64,000 nt of DNA. Source: Pseudomonas asplenii (GTDB lineage Bacteria > Pseudomonadota > Gammaproteobacteria > Pseudomonadales > Pseudomonadaceae). Below the pieces are notes generated by a model. The model saw nothing but the letters and a program-made list of their open reading frames with translations, was not told where the DNA came from and did no database searches. The position numbers and the translations under genes are program-made. Below are positions 43,726 to 52,918 of this stretch, one piece after another. The DNA is taken from assembly GCF_001293465.1 (NCBI RefSeq), contig NZ_JSYZ01000017.1:1-64000 (forward strand), in the 5' to 3' direction. Numbering within the stretch: position 1 is the stretch's first letter; each line of letters starts with the position of its first letter.

Positions 43726-44867
43726 TTGCCAATTTCGATCGCATCCTCTCCAGTGAGGATGTGATGCGCCGCCGGGCCACCCTGTTGCAGCGCATGCACA
43801 TCGACGGCCCGTTGCTGGTCCTGCTGCTGACCCTGGCGGCCGGCAGCCTGTTCGTCCTGTACTCGGCCAGCGGCAAGAGCTGGGACCTGCTGATCAAGCA
43901 GGCGACGTCCTTCGGTATCGGCCTGGTGTCGATGATCGTCATTGCCCAGTTCGAGCCGCGTTTCATGGCCCGCTGGGTGCCCCTGGCCTATGTGCTGGGG
44001 GTCATGCTGCTGGTGGTGGTGGACGTCATGGGCCACAACGCCATGGGCGCCACGCGCTGGATCAACATTCCCGGGGTGATTCGTTTCCAGCCGTCGGAAT
44101 TCATGAAGATCCTGATGCCGGCGACCATCGCCTGGTACCTGTCCAAGCGCACCCTGCCGCCGCAGCTCAAGCATGTGGGGATCAGCCTGATGCTGATCGG
44201 CGTGCCCTTCATCCTGATCGTCCGCCAGCCCGACCTCGGCACCTCGCTGCTGGTGCTGGCGGGTGGCGCGTTCGTGCTGTTCATGGGGGGGCTGCGCTGG
44301 CGCTGGATCCTCAGCGTGCTGGCAGCGGCGGTACCGGTGGCGGTGGGCATGTGGTTCTTCATCATGCACGACTACCAGAAGCAGCGGATCCTGACCTTCC
44401 TCGACCCGGAAAGCGACCCGCTGGGGACCGGCTGGAACATCATCCAGTCCAAGGCCGCCATCGGTTCCGGCGGCGTGTTCGGCAAGGGCTGGCTGCTGGG
44501 CACCCAGTCGCACCTGGACTTCCTGCCGGAAAGCCACACCGACTTCATCATCGCGGTGATGGGCGAGGAGTTCGGCCTGGTGGGGATCTGCGTCCTGCTG
44601 CTGCTATACCTGTTGCTGATCGGTCGTGGGCTGGTGATCACCGCCCAGGCCCAGACCCTGTTCGGCAAGCTGCTGGCTGGCAGCCTGACCATGACTTTCT
44701 TCGTTTATGTTTTCGTCAATATCGGTATGGTCAGTGGCCTGTTGCCTGTCGTCGGGGTGCCGTTGCCGTTCATTAGCTACGGCGGAACTTCGCTGGTGAC
44801 ACTGCTGTCAGCGTTTGGGATTTTGATGTCGATCCATACCCACCGTAAGTGGATCGCACAGGTTTGA
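43722..44867 (+). CDS. rodA: Rod-shape glycosyltransferase RodA
   Basis: RodA is the SEDS glycosyltransferase that polymerises lipid II with PBP2. The 381-residue product has about ten hydrophobic segments and the SEDS motifs ATRWINIPGVIRFQPSEFMK, RQPDLGTSLLVLAGG, GWNIIQSKAAIGSGG (with the catalytic Asp nearby in SHLDFLPESHTDFI) and VPLPFISYGGTSL. It begins at GTG overlapping mrdA. mltB follows. Confidence 0.96.
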   Translation: MIANFDRILSSEDVMRRRATLLQRMHIDGPLLVLLLTLAAGSLFVLYSASGKSWDLLIKQATSFGIGLVSMIVIAQFEPRFMARWVPLAYVLGVMLLVVVDVMGHNAMGATRWINIPGVIRFQPSEFMKILMPATIAWYLSKRTLPPQLKHVGISLMLIGVPFILIVRQPDLGTSLLVLAGGAFVLFMGGLRWRWILSVLAAAVPVAVGMWFFIMHDYQKQRILTFLDPESDPLGTGWNIIQSKAAIGSGGVFGKGWLLGTQSHLDFLPESHTDFIIAVMGEEFGLVGICVLLLLYLLLIGRGLVITAQAQTLFGKLLAGSLTMTFFVYVFVNIGMVSGLLPVVGVPLPFISYGGTSLVTLLSAFGILMSIHTHRKWIAQV

Positions 44868-44884
44868 TTAAGGTGAACAGTTCA

Positions 44885-45895
44885 ATGCAAGTGATGCGCG
44901 ACTGGGCGGCTCGATGCGCTCCCTGGATGGGCCTTCTCGGCTGCCTGGGGGCCGCGCCGGGGGCGCTGGCCGGTGATTACGAAGGATCGCCGCAAGTCGC
45001 CGAGTTCGTCGGTGAAATGACCCGCGACTATGGTTTCGCCGGCGAGCAACTGATGGACGTGTTCCGTCAGGTCGAGCGCAAGCAGAGCATTCTCGATGCG
45101 ATTTCCCGGCCGGCCGAGCGGGTCAAGCCGTGGAAGGAATACCGCCCGATGTTCCTCACCGATGCCCGGGTCGCCCGTGGCGTCGACTTCTGGCGCCAGC
45201 ACGAGGCCGCCCTGGCCCGCGCCGAGCAGGAATATGGCGTGCCGGCCCAGGTGATTGTCGCGATCATCGGCGTGGAAACCTTCTTTGGCCGCAACACCGG
45301 CAACTACCGGGTGATCGATGCCCTGTCGACCCTGGGCTTCGACTACCCGCCCCGCGCCGAGTTCTTCCGCAAGGAACTGCGCGAGTTCCTGCTGCTGGCC
45401 CGCGAGGAGCAGCTCGATCCGCTGAGCCTCAAGGGCTCCTACGCCGGGGCGATGGGCCTGCCGCAGTTCATGCCGAGCAGTTTCCGCGCCTATGCGGTGG
45501 ATTTCGACGGCACCGGCCACATCAATATCTGGACCAACGCCGACGACGCCATCGGCAGTGTCGCCAGCTATTTCAAGCGCCACGGCTGGGTGACCGGCGA
45601 GCCGGTGGTCAGTCGCGCCGATGTGCGCGGTGACCAGGTCGACCAGGGGCTGAGCCCCGGTCTCGACCCGGTGAAGACCGTGGGGGAGTTGCGGGCACTG
45701 GGCTGGTCGAGTCATGATGCGCTGCGCGATGACATGCCGGTGACGGCATTTCGCCTGGAAGGCGACAATGGGCCTGAATACTGGATGGGCCTGAAGAATT
45801 TTTATGCGATCACGCGCTATAACCGCAGCGTAATGTACGCCATGGCCGTGCATCAGCTGTCCGACCTGTTGGTCCAAGCACGGGGCGTCAAGTAA
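44885..45895 (+). CDS. mltB: Lytic murein transglycosylase B
   Basis: MltB cleaves the glycan chain forming 1,6-anhydromuramate. The 336-residue product has the family 3 lytic transglycosylase domain with catalytic Glu131 in IIGVETFFGRNTGNY, then SYAGAMGLPQFMPSSFRAYA. ATG 44885 lies eight bases after AAGGTGA. The N-terminus contains LLGC at residue 20, which reads as a lipobox, but an ordinary signal peptidase site (ALAGD) follows soon after; homologues occur as soluble and lipid-bound forms. The stop shares one base with the rlpA start. Confidence 0.93.
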   Translation: MQVMRDWAARCAPWMGLLGCLGAAPGALAGDYEGSPQVAEFVGEMTRDYGFAGEQLMDVFRQVERKQSILDAISRPAERVKPWKEYRPMFLTDARVARGVDFWRQHEAALARAEQEYGVPAQVIVAIIGVETFFGRNTGNYRVIDALSTLGFDYPPRAEFFRKELREFLLLAREEQLDPLSLKGSYAGAMGLPQFMPSSFRAYAVDFDGTGHINIWTNADDAIGSVASYFKRHGWVTGEPVVSRADVRGDQVDQGLSPGLDPVKTVGELRALGWSSHDALRDDMPVTAFRLEGDNGPEYWMGLKNFYAITRYNRSVMYAMAVHQLSDLLVQARGVK

Positions 45896-46914
45896 TGCAG
45901 GCTTTGCCGATTTCCAAACCACTGAAGCTGTTGGCTTGCACCGCGCTGGCGGTGCTGGTGGTCAGTTGCTCGTCCAGCCGTTCGCCCTATCAGTCGTCGT
46001 CTTCCAATGCGATCCGTTCCAAGCCCGGGCTGGACATCAACCGGGCCCACAAGGACGGCGCGCCATGGTGGGACGTCGATGTATCGCGGATTCCCGACGC
46101 CACCCCGACCCTGCATTCCGGTCCCTACAAGGCCAACCCCTACACGGTGCTGGGCAAGACCTACTTCCCGCTGCAGGATTCGAAGAACTACATCGCCCAG
46201 GGTACCGCGTCCTGGTACGGCACCAAGTTCCACGGCCAGAACACCGCCAACGGCGAGGTCTACGACCTGTACGGCATGAGTGCCGCACACAAGACCCTGC
46301 CGCTGCCCAGCTACGTGCGGGTGACCAACCTGGAAAACAATCGCAGTGTGATCCTGCGGGTCAACGACCGCGGGCCGTTCTATTCCGACCGGATCATCGA
46401 CCTGTCCTACGCCGCCGCCAAGAAGCTCGGCTACGCCGAGATCGGCACGGCGCGGGTCCGGGTCGAAGGCATCGATCCGCAACAATGGTGGGCCCAGCGT
46501 GGCCGGCCGGCGCCGCTGATGCTCAATGAACCGCAGGTGGCGCAGACGTCCACGCCGGCTCTGTCGGCTTCCACCGGCACCATCGAGCAGTGGACGCCAC
46601 CGCCGCAACAGCACGCCACCGACGTGGTCCCTGTGCAGGCACAGGCCGATGCAAAAAAAAACGGTGCGGTACCAGCCTCTGGCCAGTATCTCCAGGTGGG
46701 CGCCTTCGCGAACCCGGACGCTGCCGAACTGCTGCGCTCGAAGCTGAGCTCGATGGTCAAGGCGCCGGTGTTCGTCAGTTCGATCGTACGCAACCAGCAG
46801 ACACTGCATCGGGTGCGGATGGGGCCGATCGGCACGCCGGATGAGGTCCAGCAGGTGCAGAACAGTGTCCGCCTGGCCAATCTCGGCTCGCCAAGTCTGG
46901 TGACGTCGGAGTAA
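45895..46914 (+). CDS. rlpA: Septal lytic transglycosylase RlpA
   Basis: RlpA is an outer-membrane lipoprotein that cleaves stem-less glycan at the septum. The 339-residue product has a signal peptide with lipobox VVSC near residue 23, a double-psi beta-barrel domain (GTASWYGTKFHGQNTANGE, LPLPSYVRVTNLENNRSV, VNDRGPFYSDRIIDLSYAAA) and a C-terminal SPOR domain that begins near GQYLQVGAFANPDAAELL. A low-complexity linker of Ala, Thr, Pro and Gln joins them. It is translationally linked to mltB. Confidence 0.95.
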   Translation: MQALPISKPLKLLACTALAVLVVSCSSSRSPYQSSSSNAIRSKPGLDINRAHKDGAPWWDVDVSRIPDATPTLHSGPYKANPYTVLGKTYFPLQDSKNYIAQGTASWYGTKFHGQNTANGEVYDLYGMSAAHKTLPLPSYVRVTNLENNRSVILRVNDRGPFYSDRIIDLSYAAAKKLGYAEIGTARVRVEGIDPQQWWAQRGRPAPLMLNEPQVAQTSTPALSASTGTIEQWTPPPQQHATDVVPVQAQADAKKNGAVPASGQYLQVGAFANPDAAELLRSKLSSMVKAPVFVSSIVRNQQTLHRVRMGPIGTPDEVQQVQNSVRLANLGSPSLVTSE

Positions 46915-47155
46915 CACAGGCAAAATGGCGGATTGGGCAGCCTTCCAAGGCTCTGTACAGAATGTCTCAACGCCGCCTGGGCGAGCGCGGATACATGGGG
47001 TGCTGAGCCTGGGGCCGGGGCCTGGTTGTTGGTTCGTTTAATAATAAAAGCCTGGAAAGGGTGGTGGAGCGAGCAACCGAACACGGGGCAGCCTCTGGCT
47101 GTCTGATTAGTTTTGCCCGTGAGGGCAAGTTTCCATTAGCGATTTCGAGAGACGG

Positions 47156-48319
47156 ATGAACATCACCACCTTTGCCAAACGTTTGTGCCTGCTTGTGCCG
47201 TTGATCATGGCGCCCGCCGCCTGGGCTGCCGATGACATGGCGTTGCCGGCGTCGCCGCAACTTGCCGCCAAGTCCTACGTGCTCATGGATGCCGCCAGCG
47301 GCAACGTGCTGGTCGAGAACAACGGCGACCAGCGCCTGCCGCCGGCGAGCCTGACCAAACTGATGACCGCCTACATCGCGACCCTGGAAATCCGTCGCGG
47401 CCAGATCGGCGAGAACGATCCGGTGACCATCAGCGAGAACGCCTGGCGTACCGGTGGTTCGCGGATGTTCGTCAAGGTCGGTTCGCAGGTGACCGTCAGC
47501 GACCTGCTGCACGGAATCATCATTCAGTCCGGCAACGACGCCAGCGTGGCGCTGTCCGAGCACATCGCCGGCAGCGAAGATGCCTTCGCCGACATGATGA
47601 ACAAGACCGCTGGCGATCTGGGCATGAGCAACAGCCACTTCATGAACCCGACCGGCCTGCCGAACCCCGAGCACTACTCGTCGGCCCACGACATGGCGCT
47701 GCTGGCTCGCGCGATCATCCGTGTCGACCCGGTGCACTACGCCATCTACTCGCAGAAGGAATTCTTCTGGAACGGCATCAAGCAGCCCAACCGCAACCTG
47801 TTGCTGTGGCGTGACAAGACCGTTGACGGCCTGAAGACCGGCCACACCGAAGAAGCCGGCTACTGCATGGTGTCCTCGGCGGTGCGTGACGGCCAGCGCC
47901 TGATCGCGGTGGTGTTCGGTACCAACAGCGAAGCGGCCCGTGCGGCCGAGACCCAGAAGCTTTTGACCTACGGTTTCCGCTTCTTCGAAACCCAGACCTT
48001 CTACCAGAAGGGCACCGAGCTGGCCAAGGCGCCGGTCTGGAAAGGCACCACCCACGAAGTGAAGGCCGGCCTGGCCGAAGACCTGACCATGACCATGCCT
48101 AAAGGCCAGCTGAAAAAGCTCGCCGCCAGCATGACCATCAACCCGAAACTGGTCGCGCCGATCGCCAAGGGTGACGTCATCGGTAAAGTGGAAGTCAAAC
48201 TGGATGACAAGGTGGTGCGCAGCACTGATCTGATCGCGCTGGACGCGGTGGAGGAAGGTGGTATCTTCCGTCGCCTGTGGGATAGCATCCGCATGTTCTT
48301 CTACGGCATGTTCAACTGA
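47156..48319 (+). CDS. dacC: D-alanyl-D-alanine carboxypeptidase (PBP5/6 family)
   Basis: It removes the terminal D-alanine from pentapeptides and so limits crosslinking. The 387-residue product has a signal peptide (residues about 1-23, ending WAADD), active-site Ser65 in PPASLTKLMTAY, SGN at 125-127 and KTG at 227-229. A C-terminal beta-rich domain is followed by an amphipathic anchor (RRLWDSIRMFFYGMFN). The 241 bases upstream contain small hairpins (CAGCC/GGCTG, TTGCCC/GGGCAA) but no gene. Confidence 0.95.
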   Translation: MNITTFAKRLCLLVPLIMAPAAWAADDMALPASPQLAAKSYVLMDAASGNVLVENNGDQRLPPASLTKLMTAYIATLEIRRGQIGENDPVTISENAWRTGGSRMFVKVGSQVTVSDLLHGIIIQSGNDASVALSEHIAGSEDAFADMMNKTAGDLGMSNSHFMNPTGLPNPEHYSSAHDMALLARAIIRVDPVHYAIYSQKEFFWNGIKQPNRNLLLWRDKTVDGLKTGHTEEAGYCMVSSAVRDGQRLIAVVFGTNSEAARAAETQKLLTYGFRFFETQTFYQKGTELAKAPVWKGTTHEVKAGLAEDLTMTMPKGQLKKLAASMTINPKLVAPIAKGDVIGKVEVKLDDKVVRSTDLIALDAVEEGGIFRRLWDSIRMFFYGMFN

Positions 48320-48362
48320 CGCGGTTTCACCAGCGGCATTTTCATCACATAGTGTCGATTTG

Positions 48363-48394
48363 CGTGCCTCCACCCGACCCGGGTGCGAGGCACG
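48363..48394 (+). repeat. Hairpin between dacC and ybeD
   Basis: CGTGCCTCCACCCG and CGGGTGCGAGGCACG pair along 14 bp with one bulged base and a three-base loop. It lies 44 bases after the dacC stop and 34 before the ybeD start. No T-run follows. It may reduce read-through or protect the dacC 3' end. Confidence 0.6.
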
Positions 48395-48427
48395 TCCGTT
48401 GCCTGGGCTTACGAGGCCGTTATTGTC

Positions 48428-48703
48428 ATGACAGACACTGAAGTAAAAGCTCCGAAAATCGAGTTCCCGGTTACCGACTATCCGGTCAAGGTGATCAGTG
48501 ACACGGGTGTGGGCAACAAGGACAAGATCGTCGAGATCGTCCGCAAGCATGCGACGATCAACGACCAGCGGGTGGACGAACGCCAGAGCAGCAACGGCAA
48601 GTACACCACGATCCAGCTGCACATCGTGGCCACCGACCAGGACCAGTTGTACAACATCAACAGCGAGTTGCGGGCCACCGGCTTCGTACACATGGTGCTG
48701 TGA
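48428..48703 (+). CDS. ybeD: YbeD/DUF493 family protein
   Basis: The 91-residue product is the ACT-like DUF493 protein that is nearly always encoded before lipB. Visible pattern: IEFPVTDYPVKVISDTGVG, ERQSSNGKYTTIQLHIVATD and LRATGFVHMVL. Its biochemical role is unsettled; context links it to lipoate metabolism. ATG 48428 is chosen from family length; its TGA shares one base with the lipB ATG. Confidence 0.93.
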   Translation: MTDTEVKAPKIEFPVTDYPVKVISDTGVGNKDKIVEIVRKHATINDQRVDERQSSNGKYTTIQLHIVATDQDQLYNINSELRATGFVHMVL

Positions 48704-49353
48704 TGGCAGGCATGTTGGGCTTTCGCGAGCTCGGCCAGACGCCTTACGAGCCGGTCTGGCATGCCATGCAGCGATTCACCGACGGACGCAAGTCCGAAGA
48801 GTTTCCCGATGAAGTCTGGCTGGTGCAGCACCCGCCGGTCTTCACCCAGGGCCAGGCCGGCAAGGCCGAGCACCTGCTGCTGCCGGGCGACATTCCGGTG
48901 GTGAAGGTCGATCGTGGCGGCCAAGTGACTTATCATGGGCCTGGCCAACTGGTGGCCTATCTGCTGCTGGACGTTCGCCGCCTGGGTTTCGGCGTGCGCG
49001 AACTGGTCAGCCGGATGGAACGCAGCCTGATCGAACTGCTCGCCGAGTATGGCGTGCAGGCCGAGGCCAAGGCCGATGCTCCCGGGGTATACGTCAATGG
49101 CGCGAAAATCGCCTCCCTGGGCCTACGGATTCGCAACGGCTGTTCCTTCCATGGCCTGGCGTTGAACGTCGACATGGACCTGGCGCCGTTCCGACGGATT
49201 AACCCCTGCGGTTATGCGGGGCTGGCGATGACCCAGCTGCGCGACCACACAGGACCGATTGAATTTGCCGAGGTAAGTGCCCGGCTGCGTGCGCAGCTCG
49301 TCAAACACCTCGACTATGCTGAGCAGACGACCCTCACGGGCGGAATCGATTGA
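48703..49353 (+). CDS. lipB: Octanoyl-[acyl-carrier-protein]:protein N-octanoyltransferase
   Basis: LipB moves octanoate from acyl carrier protein to lipoyl domains. The 216-residue product has VDRGGQVTYHGPGQLVAYL, the catalytic Lys region GVYVNGAKIASLGLRI and catalytic Cys in RINPCGYAGLAMTQL. I start at ATG 48703 (overlap TGATG with ybeD); a GTG one codon upstream is also open. lipA starts directly after its stop. Confidence 0.96.
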   Translation: MAGMLGFRELGQTPYEPVWHAMQRFTDGRKSEEFPDEVWLVQHPPVFTQGQAGKAEHLLLPGDIPVVKVDRGGQVTYHGPGQLVAYLLLDVRRLGFGVRELVSRMERSLIELLAEYGVQAEAKADAPGVYVNGAKIASLGLRIRNGCSFHGLALNVDMDLAPFRRINPCGYAGLAMTQLRDHTGPIEFAEVSARLRAQLVKHLDYAEQTTLTGGID

Positions 49354-49354
49354 T

Positions 49355-50383
49355 ATGACTACTGCGCAAGACGCTGTGCAAACCCTGATCCCGGCGCTGG
49401 ATGTTTCCGAGCGCCCGGCCCGTGCGAAAGTCGAAACCGGCGTCAAGCTGCGTGGTGCCGAGAAGGTCGCGCGGATCCCGGTGAAGATCATCCCGACTAC
49501 CGAGCTGCCGAAGAAGCCCGACTGGATTCGCGTGCGCATCCCGGTGTCGCCGGAAGTCGACCGCATCAAGCAATTGCTGCGCAAGCACAAGCTGCACAGT
49601 GTCTGCGAAGAGGCCTCCTGCCCGAACCTGGGCGAGTGCTTCAGCGGCGGTACCGCGACCTTCATGATCATGGGTGACATCTGCACCCGTCGTTGCCCGT
49701 TCTGCGACGTCGGCCATGGCCGGCCGAAGCCTTTGGACGTCGACGAGCCGAAGAACCTGGCGGTGGCGATTGCCGACCTGCGCCTGAAGTACGTGGTGAT
49801 CACTTCGGTGGACCGCGACGACCTGCGTGACGGCGGTGCCCAGCACTTCGCCGACTGCATCCGCGAGATCCGCAAGCTGTCGCCGAACGTGCAGCTCGAG
49901 ACCCTGGTCCCGGACTACCGCGGCCGTATGGACGTCGCCCTGGAAATCACCGCGGCCGAGCCGCCGGATGTGTTCAACCACAACCTGGAAACCGTACCGC
50001 GCCTGTACAAGGCCGCGCGTCCGGGTTCCGACTACCAGTGGTCGCTGACCCTGCTGCAGCGCTTCAAGCAGATGGTCCCGCACGTACCGACCAAGTCCGG
50101 CCTGATGCTCGGCCTGGGCGAGACCGACGACGAAGTCATCGAAGTGATGAAGCGCATGCGCGAGCATGACATCGACATGCTGACCCTCGGCCAGTACCTG
50201 CAGCCATCGCGCAGTCACCTGCCGGTGCAGCGTTTCGTCCATCCGGACACCTTCGCCTGGTTCGCCGAGGAAGGCTACAAGATGGGCTTCAAGAACATTG
50301 CCTCGGGCCCGCTGGTGCGTTCCTCGTACCACGCCGACGAGCAGGCAAAGCTGGTCAAGGCCGAACTGCTGGGAGCGTCGTAA
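49355..50383 (+). CDS. lipA: Lipoyl synthase
   Basis: LipA inserts two sulfurs into protein-bound octanoate, completing lipoate. The 342-residue radical-SAM protein has both iron-sulfur cluster motifs: auxiliary cluster cysteines 84, 89 and 95 (CEEASCPNLGEC) and radical-SAM cysteines 110, 114 and 117 (CTRRCPFC). The C-terminal serine ligand is in VRSSYHAD. ATG 49355 is one base after the lipB stop. It completes the lipoate operon. Confidence 0.97.
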   Translation: MTTAQDAVQTLIPALDVSERPARAKVETGVKLRGAEKVARIPVKIIPTTELPKKPDWIRVRIPVSPEVDRIKQLLRKHKLHSVCEEASCPNLGECFSGGTATFMIMGDICTRRCPFCDVGHGRPKPLDVDEPKNLAVAIADLRLKYVVITSVDRDDLRDGGAQHFADCIREIRKLSPNVQLETLVPDYRGRMDVALEITAAEPPDVFNHNLETVPRLYKAARPGSDYQWSLTLLQRFKQMVPHVPTKSGLMLGLGETDDEVIEVMKRMREHDIDMLTLGQYLQPSRSHLPVQRFVHPDTFAWFAEEGYKMGFKNIASGPLVRSSYHADEQAKLVKAELLGAS

Positions 50384-50388
50384 GACCC

Positions 50389-51342
50389 ATGGGCAGCCTT
50401 CGACCCGTGCGGGACTTCTACCCGGAACAAAGCGCGGTGTCGGCACTGCCCCAGGGCGGGGTGATCGGCCTGATCGCCCCGGCCGGCCCGGTCGCCATCG
50501 ACCCGCAGGAAGCCCGGCAGTGGGTACGCTCGCGCGGTTATGAGCTACGGATCTTTCCAGGTGTCTCGCAACGGGACGGTTACCTGGCCGGCAGCGACGA
50601 GGTTCGCCTGCGGGACCTGCACGATGCCTTCTCCGACCCGGAAATCGACGCCATCCTCTGCCTGCGAGGCGGTTATGGCTGCCCGCGGCTGCTGGAGCGG
50701 ATCGATTACCCGCTGCTCGCCCGCAATCCCAAGCTGCTGGTCGGCTACAGCGATATCACCGCCCTGCACCTGGCAATTGCCCGTTACGCCGGGTTCATGA
50801 CGTTCCATGGACCGATGTTCAACATCGATCTGCTCAAGGGCAAGTTGCCACCGACCGAAGCGTCCCTGTTCGACCTGCTTGGTGGCCGTCTCAAGGCCGG
50901 TGATACGCTCGAACACCCCGAAGCCTATCCACTGAGCACCCTGGCCCCGGGAAGCGCCCATGGGCGCCTGCAGGGCGGTAATCTGACGTTGATCTGCACC
51001 AGCCTGGGGACGCCCTACGAAATCGATACCGATGGCGTGATCCTGTTCATCGAGGACGTCAACGAGCCTATGTATCGGGTGGATCGGCTGCTCACCCACC
51101 TGCGCCTGGCAGGCAAGCTCGAAGGCCTGAAGGGCGTGCTGGTGGGGGATTTTGCCGGGGTCGACAGCGATGCCCTGGCGAGGCTGCTCAAGCAGGAACT
51201 GGGCCCCCTGGGGATTCCGGTGCTGGCCGGTTGGCGCAGTGGGCATTGCGACCCGAACCTGACGCTGCCGCTGGGTGCGCAGGTGCGCCTGGAGGCCGAT
51301 GCACGGCGGCTGGTGCTGGAGCAGGATGTGGTGCGGATCTGA
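50389..51342 (+). CDS. ldcA: Murein LD-carboxypeptidase (peptidase S66)
   Basis: LdcA removes D-alanine from recycled tetrapeptides in the cytoplasm, making the tripeptide that Mpl (29.3 kb) uses. The 317-residue product has the S66 triad: Ser121 in GYSDITALH, Glu222 in FIEDVNEPMYRVD and His286 in SGHCDPNLTLPLGA. ATG 50389 follows lipA by five bases; alternative GTG codons lie within the next 20 codons. It is probably read through from lipA. Confidence 0.92.
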   Translation: MGSLRPVRDFYPEQSAVSALPQGGVIGLIAPAGPVAIDPQEARQWVRSRGYELRIFPGVSQRDGYLAGSDEVRLRDLHDAFSDPEIDAILCLRGGYGCPRLLERIDYPLLARNPKLLVGYSDITALHLAIARYAGFMTFHGPMFNIDLLKGKLPPTEASLFDLLGGRLKAGDTLEHPEAYPLSTLAPGSAHGRLQGGNLTLICTSLGTPYEIDTDGVILFIEDVNEPMYRVDRLLTHLRLAGKLEGLKGVLVGDFAGVDSDALARLLKQELGPLGIPVLAGWRSGHCDPNLTLPLGAQVRLEADARRLVLEQDVVRI

Positions 51343-51367
51343 TTTCGTCCAGATTCGACACGAGGCC

Positions 51368-51410
51368 TGTAGAGGCAGGCGGTGCGGCGATCCGACTTGC
51401 CCGCGAACAG
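51368..51410. repeat. REP-like singlet
   Basis: GACTTGCCCGCGAACAG, preceded by TGTAGAGGC, is a diverged REP sequence just after the LD-carboxypeptidase gene. It belongs to a cluster with the inverted pair that follows. Confidence 0.6.
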
Positions 51411-51442
51411 GGCCCGCTCCCAAACTGTTACGACATGCACTG

Positions 51443-51512
51443 TAGGAGCAAGGCTTGCCTGCGAAGAGGACAGCGCAGCCACTGAAAGCTGCGCGGGCAA
51501 GCCCGGCTCCTA
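51443..51512. repeat. Inverted REP pair (REPIN)
   Basis: TAGGAGCAAGGCTTGCCTGCG at 51443-51463 and GCGCGGGCAAGCCCGGCTCC in the right arm (51491-51512) face each other as inverted REP copies with a few differences. The pair fills the gap between the convergent LD-carboxypeptidase and lytic transglycosylase genes. Confidence 0.8.
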
Positions 51513-51529
51513 AGGGAGCGCGTTGCTTT

Positions 51530-52846
51530 CTAGCGTTTGCGCAGGCTCTCGAGCAGCTTGTGATTCGGATAGCCATCCGCTGGCCAACCCAGCGATTGCT
51601 GTGCACCGCGAATGGCCTTGCGGGTGTTGGCCCCGATGATCCCATCCGGGTTGCCGGCATCGTAGCCCGTGCTGCTGAGCAGCGTCTGCAACTCGATCCG
51701 CTCGCTGCGGCTCAGTGGCAGGTCATCCTTGGGCCAACTGCCGCGAATTACGCCACCACTGTTGAACCGCTGGGACAGCAGCCCGACCGCCAGGCCATAG
51801 GACGACGAGTTGTTGTACTTGAGGATGGCGCGGAAGTTGTCGAGCACCAGGAACCCCGGCCCACGATAACCCGCCGGTAGCAGCAGCGAAGCCGAGAGCG
51901 GTGCGGCGCCATAGGGCAGGGCGACGCCGGCGGGCAGTTGCACGCCCATCTGCAGCCATTCGCTGACCGGCTTGCGGATGGCGCCGTCGGCCAGCGAGTA
52001 GTCGAAACCGGCCGGTACCGCGACTTCGAAACCCCAAGGCTGGCCTTTCTGCCAACCCGAGCTTTGCAGGTAGTTGGCGGTCGAGGCCAGGGCATCGGCC
52101 GAATCGTTCCAGATATCCCGGCGGCCATCGCCGTCAAAGTCCACCGCATAGCTGTTGTAGGTGGTCGGGATGAACTGGGTCTGGCCCATGGCGCCGGCCC
52201 AGGAGCCGAGCATCTGTTCCGGACGGATATCACCATGCTGGATGATCTGCAGGGCGGCCAGCAATTGGCTCTGGGCGAAGCCCGGACGACGGCCTTCGTA
52301 GGCCAGGGTCGCCAGCGAACGGATCACCGATTTATCGCCCTGGAACTGGCCGAAGTTGCTCTCCATGCCCCAGACCGCGACGAGGGCCTCGCGGTCGACG
52401 CCATAACGCTGCTCGATGCTCTGCAGCACCGCGCTGTTCTGCACCAGCAGGGCCTGGCCCTTGCGCACGCGGGTCGCCGACAGTGCGCCGTCGAGGTATT
52501 CCCACACCGGCCGGGTGAACTCCGGCTGGCTGCGATCGGCCTTGATCACGCTCATGTCGGGGCTGACGCCGGCGAAGGCGTTGTCGAAGGTATTCGGGGT
52601 GATCCCGGCGCGCAATGCCTCGATACGGAATGCCGCGCGCCAATCCTCGAAACTCTGGGCGGGCTGGATAAACGGGGTATCGGTGGCAGGTGCTGCTGCG
52701 GGAGTCGGCACCGGCGTAGCGGGCAGTGTTGGCAGCGGCTGGGCGTCGGCGGCCGTGGGCTTTTCCGCACAGGCGACGAGCAGGATGAAGCTGGTGGCGG
52801 CGAACAGTCGGCGCAAAGGCCAACCGAGGGTGAGACTAAAGGGCAT
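51530..52846 (-). CDS. Lytic murein transglycosylase lipoprotein with C-terminal peptidoglycan-binding domain
   Basis: The product has 438 residues from ATG 52846: signal peptide with lipobox LVAC (Cys26), an Ala/Pro/Thr-rich linker, and an MltB-type (family 3) catalytic domain with Glu162 in VWGMESNFGQFQG and GSWAGAMGQTQFIPTTYNSY. The last ~60 residues are a PG_binding_1 domain (LLSSTGYDAGNPDGIIGANT). An ATG 14 codons upstream (52888) is open but poorly placed for a signal peptide. It is encoded 72 bases after arfA on the same strand. It belongs to the MltB/SltB-SltH group of Pseudomonas. Confidence 0.92.
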   Translation of the reverse strand: MPFSLTLGWPLRRLFAATSFILLVACAEKPTAADAQPLPTLPATPVPTPAAAPATDTPFIQPAQSFEDWRAAFRIEALRAGITPNTFDNAFAGVSPDMSVIKADRSQPEFTRPVWEYLDGALSATRVRKGQALLVQNSAVLQSIEQRYGVDREALVAVWGMESNFGQFQGDKSVIRSLATLAYEGRRPGFAQSQLLAALQIIQHGDIRPEQMLGSWAGAMGQTQFIPTTYNSYAVDFDGDGRRDIWNDSADALASTANYLQSSGWQKGQPWGFEVAVPAGFDYSLADGAIRKPVSEWLQMGVQLPAGVALPYGAAPLSASLLLPAGYRGPGFLVLDNFRAILKYNNSSSYGLAVGLLSQRFNSGGVIRGSWPKDDLPLSRSERIELQTLLSSTGYDAGNPDGIIGANTRKAIRGAQQSLGWPADGYPNHKLLESLRKR

Positions 52847-52918
52847 GCGCGGGTCCGAAGAATGCGAATCAGGTGTTGACCTTATCATGCCTTGGGGGTG
52901 CAGGTCGTGATGACACTT

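Noticed and set aside
46915..47155. Small RNA or leader gene in the rlpA-dacC gap
   Set aside because: Two short hairpins are present but no promoter-terminator pair or conserved structure can be supported.
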